DNA from: Bacillota bacterium
GTDB lineage: Bacteria > Bacillota > Sulfobacillia > Symbiobacteriales > Symbiobacteriaceae
Reading direction: 5' to 3'
DNA: 5,601 nt
Assembly: GCA_028287415.1 (NCBI GenBank)
Contig: JAQBPS010000133.1
Span: 1 to 5,601 of the forward strand
Shown here: piece by piece, positions 1-4,998 of the stretch
Position numbering within the stretch: the stretch's first letter is position 1
How the letters are laid out: each line of letters begins with the position of its first letter
Notes under the pieces: generated by a model
What the model was told of the DNA's origin: nothing
Databases searched by the model: none
What the model saw: only the letters and a program-made list of their open reading frames with translations
Translations under genes and position numbers: made by a program

Positions 1-2789
1 GGCGCCACCACCGACCCGTCCAGACTCCGCCTGCGCACCTGCCACGCAAAGCAGAGCTTGGCCGCCACCAGGCCCGCCAGCGCCATGGAGTAGCCCACGG
101 CAGGCAGGCCGGTCATCGCCAGCCCCGCCGTGTACAGCCCGACCGTGCTGAGCCCGATCGCCGCCCCCCGCACCGCCACCGCCCCCACTGTGCCCCGCCC
201 CAGCACCGGCTCACCGAGCGGCCGGGGCGGCCGCGCCATCACACCCGGTTCCGGCTGGTCTGTGGCCAGTGACAGGCTGACGAGGCCGTCGCACAGCATG
301 TTGGTGATCAGCAGCATCGCGGCCGGCACTGGCAGAGCGAGCCCGACCGCGAGCGGCAACAGCGCCATCAGCGCCTCACCCCCGTTGGTTGTCAGGCTGT
401 ATGTCAGCGCCCGCCTGATGTTTGCGTAGGCGCTGCGCCCCTGCTCCACCGCCATGACGATCGCGGTAAAGTCATCATCGGTCAGCACCAGGTTGGCGGC
501 GCCCCGAGTCACGTCCGTGCCCGCTATGCCCATCGCAATGCCGGTGTCGGCGGCCTGAAGGGCCGGCGCATCGTTCACGCCGTCACCGGTCATCGCCACC
601 ACATGGCCCTGACCCTTCAGGATCCGCACCACCCGCAGCTTGTGCTCGGGAGCCACCCTGGCACAGACCGCCAGCTGGTCCGCCGCCGCGGCCAACTCGC
701 TGTCCGTCATGGCATCCAGCTGCGGGCCGGTCAGCACCAGGCCGGCGGGGCCGAGAATCCCCACCTCGCGGGCCACAGCCGCCGCCGTTGCCGGGTGATC
801 TCCGGTCAGCATCAGCACGCGGATGCCCGCCTCCCGGCAACGCGCAATGGCGGGCTGGGCTCCCGGGCGGGGCGCGTCCACCATACCGGCGAAGCCCAGA
901 AAAATGAATCCGTTTGCGGCGGGAAAGACCGGCTGGTCCTGCGGTCGCCACGCCAGAGCCAGGACACGCATGCCCCGGGCGGCCATGGCCTCGGCCGCCG
1001 CCAGCTGCTCGCGCCGGGCAGCGCCGGTCAGCGCCTCCCCGCCGGAGGGGCCGAGCCAGCGGCTGCACATGGGCAACACGGTCTCGGGCGCGCCCTTCAC
1101 GTATAGGGCCGGACCGCCATCCGTCTGGCAGACGACTGACATTCGGCGCTCGCCCGCCGAGAACGGGGTCTCGTGGAGCCGGGGATACTTCGCCTGAAGC
1201 GTTGTCGGATCGATGCCCACGCGCCGGGCCGCAAGCAGGAGTGCCCCTTCCGTGGCATCACCCTCAGCTCGGAGCATGGCGCCGTCGCCCACGAGGCGGG
1301 CGTTGTTGCAGAGAGCAGCGGCCTCCAGGGCGGCGATTAACGGTCCATCCGGAACGGCCGGGGCGCCATCCCGCAGCAAATCAGCCTCGTTCCCCAGTGC
1401 CCAACGCGCCCCTGCCACCTGCACCTCCCGTACTGAGAGGCGATTGCAGGTGATCGTGCCCGTCTTATCCGTGCAAATCACCGTCGTTGCGCCCAGGGAC
1501 TCCATGGCGCCGAGGCGGCGGGTCATCGCCCCCTGCTCTGCCAGGCGGGTGACCGCCGTGGACAGCGCGATTGTCACGGTCACTGGCAGCCCCTGGGGCA
1601 TGGCCGACACCGCCACGCTGACCGACTGCGCCAGTGCCGCCCCCAGCGGGAGCCCCCGGGCAACACCCATCGCTGTCCCTGCCGCCCCTATGCCGAGGAT
1701 GCCCCAGAACATCCACCGCGCCAGCTGCTGCAACCGGCGCTGCAGCGGCGTCACCTCCCGGCTGCCCTCCTCGAGCAGGGCAGCGACCTTGCCGACTTCG
1801 GTCGCCATGCCGGTCGCTACGACCAGCGCCTGCGCCCTGCCGCTTGTCACCACCGTGCCGGCGTAGACCATGTTGTGCCGGTCGGCCAGCGGCGTGGCCG
1901 GACTGCAGCAATGCAGGGCGGGATCCTTCACAGCCGGGCACGATTCCCCGGTGAGCGCCGACTCGTCCACCTGGAGGGCAGCGCTGAACACCAGCCGGGC
2001 GTCCGCCGGTACCCGGTCACCCTCCTCCAGAATGATCAGCTCGCCTGGCACCACTAGCTCGGCGGGCAAGGCCAGGGGACGGCCGCCCCGGACCACCACC
2101 GCCCGGGGCGCCGCCAACTTGCTGAGGGCACCCAGTGCGTGTGTGGCCCGGCTCTCCTGCCGCACCGCCATGTAGGTGGTCACCCCGGCAATGCCCAGCG
2201 CAGCAATGCCCTCGAGCCATTGTGCGACCGCCAGCGACACCCCGCCCGCCCCCAGCAGCAGCAAGGTGATCGGGTTCTTCAACTGCCGCAGCACAACTTC
2301 CGACAGCGCCGCCTGGCGCGCCGCACGCAGCTGATTGGGGCCGAACAGCTCCAGGCGGCGGGCGGCTTCCACTTCGGGCAAGCCCCGGGGTGTCGCCGTA
2401 TCCAGGGTACGAATCAAAGCCTCAAGCGGCAGCGCATGCCATGCTGTGCCGGCGGGCGGCTCCGGAGCAGCGCCCGGCGTTTCGCCTGTAGATACGCCGG
2501 CTACAGGCATCGGCTCCCGCCCAGCGGCCACCTGGCCGGCGCCGGCGGCTAGCAGAATCAGACGTTCAAGCTCGCATGGGGTCACCTGCCCCTGTGCAAA
2601 TGTGACCAGGACCCGTCCGGTCCACGGATTGGCGGCCACCCGCCGCACGCCAGGCTGGCCCGCTACCTGCCTGACGATCAGCCCACCCAAATGTGCGTTT
2701 CGCATGAGTCCGTCTACCGCGACCCGCAGCCGCCCCGGGAGCAGGTGGCGGTGGCCGTCATCACTCCAACCAAAAGCAATACCTGGCAC
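1..2789 (-). CDS. P2-type cation-transporting ATPase with HMA2-like N-terminal domain, C-terminus cut by window edge
   Basis: This gene encodes an ATP-driven cation pump of the inner membrane. The frame is open from the start to the window edge (929 residues from the GTG at 2789). In order it shows an HMA2-like domain (about residues 16-82, no CxxC), an N-terminal cation-ATPase domain (about 116-182, ending in a FGPNQL-type motif), M1-M2 (about 172-210), actuator TGES (280-283), M4 motif PQGLP (398-402), phosphorylation motif DKTGT (Asp441), nucleotide-binding KGAPE (565-569), hinge GDGVNDAPA (735-743), M5 with Asn802 and Glu805, M6 with Asn830 and Asp834, then M7-M8; about two helices are missing at the edge. 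KGAPE and the M5/M6 acidic residues indicate the P2 (Ca2+-like) class rather than CPx metal pumps. The ion is uncertain because the usual M4 Glu is Gln399. An ATG at 2843 is in frame, but it lacks a Shine-Dalgarno; an in-frame TAG lies upstream of it. GTG 2789 has GGAGGG five bases before it and is preferred. Confidence 0.95.
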   Translation of the reverse strand, partial: MPGIAFGWSDDGHRHLLPGRLRVAVDGLMRNAHLGGLIVRQVAGQPGVRRVAANPWTGRVLVTFAQGQVTPCELERLILLAAGAGQVAAGREPMPVAGVSTGETPGAAPEPPAGTAWHALPLEALIRTLDTATPRGLPEVEAARRLELFGPNQLRAARQAALSEVVLRQLKNPITLLLLGAGGVSLAVAQWLEGIAALGIAGVTTYMAVRQESRATHALGALSKLAAPRAVVVRGGRPLALPAELVVPGELIILEEGDRVPADARLVFSAALQVDESALTGESCPAVKDPALHCCSPATPLADRHNMVYAGTVVTSGRAQALVVATGMATEVGKVAALLEEGSREVTPLQRRLQQLARWMFWGILGIGAAGTAMGVARGLPLGAALAQSVSVAVSAMPQGLPVTVTIALSTAVTRLAEQGAMTRRLGAMESLGATTVICTDKTGTITCNRLSVREVQVAGARWALGNEADLLRDGAPAVPDGPLIAALEAAALCNNARLVGDGAMLRAEGDATEGALLLAARRVGIDPTTLQAKYPRLHETPFSAGERRMSVVCQTDGGPALYVKGAPETVLPMCSRWLGPSGGEALTGAARREQLAAAEAMAARGMRVLALAWRPQDQPVFPAANGFIFLGFAGMVDAPRPGAQPAIARCREAGIRVLMLTGDHPATAAAVAREVGILGPAGLVLTGPQLDAMTDSELAAAADQLAVCARVAPEHKLRVVRILKGQGHVVAMTGDGVNDAPALQAADTGIAMGIAGTDVTRGAANLVLTDDDFTAIVMAVEQGRSAYANIRRALTYSLTTNGGEALMALLPLAVGLALPVPAAMLLITNMLCDGLVSLSLATDQPEPGVMARPPRPLGEPVLGRGTVGAVAVRGAAIGLSTVGLYTAGLAMTGLPAVGYSMALAGLVAAKLCFAWQVRRRSLDGSVVA

Positions 2790-2794
2790 ATCGA

Positions 2795-2800
2795 CCCTCC
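2795..2800 (-). promoter_or_regulatory. Shine-Dalgarno deciding the ATPase start (GGAGGG)
   Basis: On the minus strand GGAGGG lies five bases before an in-frame GTG (2787-2789). The alternative ATG at 2843 is preceded by CGCAATGCTATT, with no recognisable ribosome binding site. Starting at the GTG removes only 18 polar residues and leaves the HMA2-like domain intact. Confidence 0.55.
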
Positions 2801-2817
2801 GATCGGCGGTGCGGTTG

Positions 2818-2847
2818 TCATAAGCGTCGGTGTGGCGGCTCATAATA
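2818..2847 (+). promoter_or_regulatory. Candidate forespore-type promoter upstream of the 37-residue microprotein
   Basis: TCATA (2818-2822), an 18-bp spacer, then CATAATA (2841-2847). The B. subtilis SigG pattern is GHATR, 18 bp, CATNHTA; the -10 matches fully and the -35 has one mismatch at its first base. Initiation near 2854 would give a leader of about 43 bases. The element overlaps the alternative ATG of the divergent ATPase, which fits the ATPase starting further in. It is a short pattern found by eye. Confidence 0.3.
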
Positions 2848-2896
2848 GCATTGCGCCGGCGAGCCCCGGCAGCCTAGGAGACGGGGGGGAACAGCC

Positions 2897-3010
2897 ATGA
2901 ATGCAGCCCCGAGCGGGATGCAGCAGAATGGCGACATGCCCATGGTCCGCCGGGCCTTCAACTGGGGCGACTTTGTGCTCGGCCTCGTCGTCGGTGCGAT
3001 TCTGCTTTAA
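2897..3010 (+). CDS. 37-residue hydrophobic microprotein, function unknown
   Basis: An ATG is preceded by a strong G-rich Shine-Dalgarno (run of seven G then AA, 2883-2891) and ends at TAA 3008-3010, immediately before a hairpin terminator. The product has a polar, Met-rich N-terminal half (residues 1-19, two Arg at 18-19) and a C-terminal half reading AFNWGDFVLGLVVGAILL. The hydrophobic stretch is only about 12-15 residues and runs to the last residue, so it is short for a full bilayer crossing; it may be a membrane anchor. Its GDFxxGxxxGA pattern resembles the N-terminal anchor of the 101-residue protein encoded at 3537. The gene is divergent from the ATPase, with about 100 bases between the two starts. 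I do not recognise a named family. The ribosome binding site, terminator and compact fit between neighbours make it likely to be real. Confidence 0.65.
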   Translation: MNAAPSGMQQNGDMPMVRRAFNWGDFVLGLVVGAILL

Positions 3011-3048
3011 GCGACACAGGGCACGCCATAGCGGCGTGCCCTTCGCTT
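3008..3048. terminator. Bidirectional hairpin terminator between convergent small genes
   Basis: Perfect 9-bp stem GGGCACGCC (3019-3027) / GGCGTGCCC (3033-3041) with a 5-base loop. Outer arms TAAGCG (3008-3013) and CGCTTA (3043-3048) can extend it across an internal loop. It sits between the stop of the microprotein (+) and the stop of the Gln-Pro protein (-), so it can serve both. The T-tract is weak on both strands. Confidence 0.7.
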
Positions 3049-3056
3049 ATGCCTGA

Positions 3057-3428
3057 TCACTGAACCAACGGTGGACCGCCCAGCATTGCGGGCTGCTCAG
3101 CCTGCAGTTGCGGCTGGGACTGGAAGTGGGGCTGGGGCTGGGGCTGGGGCTGGGGCTGGGGCTGGGGCTGGGGCTGGGGCTGGGGCTGGGGCTGGGACTG
3201 ATTTTGGCCGACGGCCTGGGCCATCTCCTGCCGCATCTGCCCGCCAAAGCTGGCGATGCCCTGCGCGACCCGAATACCGCTGGCCAGCGCCGTCACGGCG
3301 AGGGCGCGGGCCCCCTTGCGCGCCGTGGGCGATGCGATCATGAGGCCCACGAGCCCCAAACCCAGGGTGCTCCACTCAAGACCTATGCTCCCGAGCATCT
3401 CGACACCAGTGCGTTGTAGCCGAATCAC
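3057..3428 (-). CDS. Small membrane protein with (Gln-Pro)11 repeat tail, distant DUF5132-like paralogue
   Basis: The product is 123 residues from GTG 3428. Residues 14-32 form a hydrophobic Gly/Leu-rich segment, 33-41 a basic stretch (SPTARKGAR), 42-73 an Ala-rich helix ending QMRQEMAQAV, and about 77-105 a Gln-Pro dipeptide repeat, followed by a Gln/Pro-rich end. Aligned without gaps by eye, about 40 residues of the central region share 8 identities with the protein encoded at 3537, including the spaced Q, R, E and V of the terminal helix, so the two look like diverged paralogues. A TTG at 3446 is in frame, but GAGGTGA at 3434-3440 sits five bases before GTG 3428, so that start is chosen. 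The gene is divergent from the 3537 gene and convergent with the microprotein. Function is unknown; the repeat tail is probably extended and exposed. Confidence 0.7.
   Translation of the reverse strand: MIRLQRTGVEMLGSIGLEWSTLGLGLVGLMIASPTARKGARALAVTALASGIRVAQGIASFGGQMRQEMAQAVGQNQSQPQPQPQPQPQPQPQPQPQPQPHFQSQPQLQAEQPAMLGGPPLVQ
3115..3198 (+). repeat. Hexamer tandem repeat, 11 perfect TGGGGC units plus imperfect flanking units
   Basis: Eleven perfect TGGGGC units fill 3127-3192. Imperfect units flank them: TGGGAC at 3115 and 3193, TGGAAG at 3121. On the minus strand the array reads CAGCCC and encodes Gln-Pro. Because the unit is six bases, copy-number change keeps the frame. The + strand carries eleven GGGG tracts separated by CT, a strong predicted G-quadruplex sequence; it is the template strand of the gene that contains it. 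Confidence 0.97.
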
Positions 3429-3470
3429 CCTGCTCACCTCAACCAACAGGATGCCCGAGCCCTGGCTGTG

Positions 3471-3480
3471 ATACGCGTAT
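3471..3480. promoter_or_regulatory. 10-bp perfect palindrome in a divergent intergenic region (possible operator)
   Basis: ATACGCGTAT is a perfect palindrome in the 108-bp spacer between the divergent starts at 3428 and 3537. It overlaps the proposed -35 element of the rightward promoter. A dimeric regulator could bind here and control one or both genes, but a short palindrome can occur by chance. Confidence 0.3.
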
Positions 3481-3506
3481 ACCGCTGATGTGGAAAGGTC
3501 ATCCTA
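3477..3506 (+). promoter_or_regulatory. Candidate SigG/SigF-type promoter of the DUF5132-like gene
   Basis: GTATA (3477-3481), exactly 18 bp, then CATCCTA (3500-3506), preceded by GG at 3497. Every specified position agrees with the B. subtilis SigG pattern GHATR-18-CATNHTA; the related SigF pattern fits partly. Expected initiation is near 3513, giving a leader of about 24 bases with the G-rich Shine-Dalgarno at 3524-3530. No comparable SigA promoter was found in this spacer. If correct, the gene is expressed in the forespore. Confidence 0.45.
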
Positions 3507-3536
3507 ACACCGAGGGAATTATTGGGGGGAACTACA

Positions 3537-3842
3537 GTGAGACCACGCGACTGGCGGAGTTTCCTCACTGGTGCCGCAATGGGTATTGTCGCGGTAAAGC
3601 TGTTACCAATTGTCAAGCAGGCCGCACGCCCGGTCGCACGCGGCCTCATTGCCGGTGCAGTTGAGCTGGGCTACAAGACCAGCACCATAGTCGCACAGGC
3701 CCGTGAGGAGCTGGACAACATGGTGGCAGAGGCCCGCTTCGCACAGGAGCCGCCCGACGCCGGGGCGGTGGCCGCGTCATTGCCCGAGTCACTTCCAGAC
3801 CCGGAAGCACTGGCAGAGCATCGACCGGACAGCCTCACATGA
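3537..3842 (+). CDS. DUF5132/DUF1490-like small membrane protein, candidate P-type ATPase accessory
   Basis: The product is 101 residues from GTG 3537, chosen because the run GGGGGGA (3524-3530) lies six bases before it; TTG at 3522 overlaps that site. A short basic N-terminus (RPRDWR) leads into a hydrophobic segment (about 9-25, Gly-rich, ending KLLP), then an Ala/Gly-rich helical region (28-50), a charged helix AREELDNMVAEAR (about 56-68), and an acidic Pro/Glu/Asp tail (70-101). Membrane segment, LLP, then an AEAR helix is typical of small proteins annotated DUF5132 or DUF1490. In mycobacteria, DUF1490 proteins (PacL) are encoded beside P-type ATPases and scaffold metal-efflux platforms. 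The assignment was made from pattern memory. The His/Asp metal-binding tail of PacL1 is not present. The gene is followed by a strong hairpin, so it is probably monocistronic. Confidence 0.75.
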   Translation: MRPRDWRSFLTGAAMGIVAVKLLPIVKQAARPVARGLIAGAVELGYKTSTIVAQAREELDNMVAEARFAQEPPDAGAVAASLPESLPDPEALAEHRPDSLT

Positions 3843-3854
3843 GCCGGAAATGCG

Positions 3855-3886
3855 TGGTCCCCCTGCCGATTTCGGCAGGGGGACCA
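3855..3886. terminator. Strong bidirectional hairpin terminator
   Basis: Perfect 14-bp stem: TGGTCCCCCTGCCG (3855-3868) pairs with CGGCAGGGGGACCA (3873-3886) across loop ATTT. It begins 12 bases after the stop of the DUF5132-like gene (+) and lies 17 bases beyond the stop of the convergent deacetylase (-). The T-tracts are poor, but the stem is long, GC-rich and exactly where a shared terminator is expected. Confidence 0.85.
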
Positions 3887-3903
3887 ACTTATGGTTCGAA
3901 AGG

Positions 3904-4836
3904 CTAGTGGCTCGGGGCTGCGGCTGTCTCCAGGGAGCGGATGCGGACCACCAGCGCCGTCCCGGAAATACCCGGATTCACCCGGATGCGGTGCCATTGG
4001 AGCACGTCCTGCCCCGGTTCGGCAAGGCCGGGCAGCGTCGTGACCGCTCCCACATAGCCGGCCTGCTTGGTCAGGGCGAGTGTGCGGTCGGTGTACCGGC
4101 CGGACGGGTAGGCGAAGAACCGGACGGGCCGCCCGGACTGCTCCGCCAGCACCCGCCGCGACTCGGTCAGCTCAAAGGCCTGTCGGTTCGAATCCAACTT
4201 GCTAAGGTCGGGATGGTTCACCGTGTGGCCGCCCATTTCGATGCCGGCAGCGGCCATCTCCCGGACCTGATCCCACGTGACATATTCCGGCTTGCCCACG
4301 TTCCCTGTGATCACAAACAACGTGCCGGGGTAGCCGTAGCGTTGCAGCAGCGGGAACGCATTGGTATAAAAACTGGCGTATCCGTCGTCAAACGTTAATA
4401 CCACTGGATGTAGGGGTAGCTTGGCCCCGCCGCTGTACGCCTGGTACAACTGCTCCGGGGTGATGCCGACATAACCCGCTTGCCGCAGCGCCTCCAAATG
4501 ATCCGCCAACTCCGGCGCCGGCAGATACAGGGAATTGGGTCCCTTGCGGATTTCATGGTACATCAGCACGGCCACGGGAATGGGTTTGCTGCTGTAGACG
4601 ATGTTTTTGCTGGTGGCAGTGGCTCCCCGCTTCCCAGACAGATAGTCCCGCTCAGGATGGTGCGCGGGTGCAACGGGCTGCGACAACGCAACCGTCGGCG
4701 ACGGCACCGCAGGGCGGACCGGGGTCCCGGGCCGGTGCCATCCAACCAGCAAAAGACTGCCACCCAAAAGCATTACCACGGAAGCTGCGGCGATCAGCCA
4801 CAGCGGTACTTTCCGCTTTGATCTGGTCTCCTCCAC
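3904..4836 (-). CDS. Membrane-anchored polysaccharide deacetylase (CE4, NodB domain)
   Basis: The product is 310 residues. A basic N-terminus (KRK) precedes one membrane helix (about 11-33), then a Pro/Ala-rich linker (35-60) and an extracellular NodB-fold catalytic domain (about 85-290). Visible motifs are LMYHEI (91-96), TFDDGY (148-153, with Asp150 as likely base and Asp151 as metal ligand), HTVNH (204-208, the two His metal ligands), FAYPSG (241-246), and a late WHRIRV (281-286) holding the conserved C-terminal His. All CE4 metal ligands are present, so it should be active. It is predicted to remove acetyl groups from an N-acetylated envelope polymer such as peptidoglycan or an exopolysaccharide; the substrate cannot be told. 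The start is GTG 4836, because an in-frame TGA lies two codons upstream; its ribosome binding site (GGGGTT) is modest. It is divergent from the DUF3048 lipoprotein. Confidence 0.93.
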   Translation of the reverse strand: MEETRSKRKVPLWLIAAASVVMLLGGSLLLVGWHRPGTPVRPAVPSPTVALSQPVAPAHHPERDYLSGKRGATATSKNIVYSSKPIPVAVLMYHEIRKGPNSLYLPAPELADHLEALRQAGYVGITPEQLYQAYSGGAKLPLHPVVLTFDDGYASFYTNAFPLLQRYGYPGTLFVITGNVGKPEYVTWDQVREMAAAGIEMGGHTVNHPDLSKLDSNRQAFELTESRRVLAEQSGRPVRFFAYPSGRYTDRTLALTKQAGYVGAVTTLPGLAEPGQDVLQWHRIRVNPGISGTALVVRIRSLETAAAPSH

Positions 4837-4878
4837 TCGTCAACCCCACTTTAGTTTAAGTGTCGAACAAAGGCAGCA

Positions 4879-4920
4879 CCATGCACTTGAACCAGCATAT
4901 TGTCAGCATACTCCATGCAC
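4879..4920. repeat. Nested short direct repeats in a divergent promoter region (possible operator)
   Basis: CCATGCAC occurs at 4879-4886 and 4913-4920 (34 bp apart). Between these copies CAGCATA occurs at 4893-4899 and 4904-4910 (11 bp apart, about one helical turn). The spacer separates the divergent deacetylase and DUF3048 starts. On the minus strand TTGCAA (4928-4933), 17 bp and TATGCT is a weak SigA-like promoter for the deacetylase that would run into the repeats. The rest of the 162-bp spacer shows no other clear element. Confidence 0.4.
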
Positions 4921-4981
4921 GTTCGCGTTGCAATCAGCAAATCCGGGCAACCGCGACCGCCCCAATTTCGTCTAAAGAGAG

Positions 4982-4989
4982 CGAGGAGA
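4982..4989 (+). promoter_or_regulatory. Shine-Dalgarno of the DUF3048 lipoprotein gene
   Basis: CGAGGAGA lies nine bases before ATG 4999. A nearer ATG at 4991 meets a stop after three codons, so 4999 is the true start; it gives a proper lipoprotein signal peptide. Confidence 0.7.
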
Positions 4990-4998
4990 GATGATAAG

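Noticed and set aside
603..1866. Long rightward open frames across the ATPase region
   Set aside because: They are opposite-strand shadows of the ATPase gene, whose frame carries all P-type ATPase motifs in order. Their translations are Arg/Ala/Pro-rich with no family pattern.
2842..2847. TATTAT on the minus strand as a SigA -10 box for the ATPase
   Set aside because: The position would suit the GTG start at 2789, but no TTGACA-like hexamer lies 16-18 bp upstream (the sequence there is GCCGGG), so it cannot be called a promoter.
3127..3192. CRISPR or other spaced repeat array
   Set aside because: The units are contiguous hexamers without spacers and lie inside a coding frame.
3071..3419. 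Alternative frames through the hexamer repeat giving poly Gly-Leu, Gly-Ala or Ala-Pro proteins
   Set aside because: A six-base repeat keeps every frame open. Only the minus-strand Gln-Pro frame has a good ribosome binding site, a plausible membrane segment and a resemblance to the neighbouring protein.
3447..3471. Leftward SigG-like promoter (GCGTA ... CATCCTG) for the Gln-Pro gene
   Set aside because: Both boxes carry a mismatch, and the predicted start of transcription would fall on the Shine-Dalgarno at 3434-3440, leaving almost no leader.
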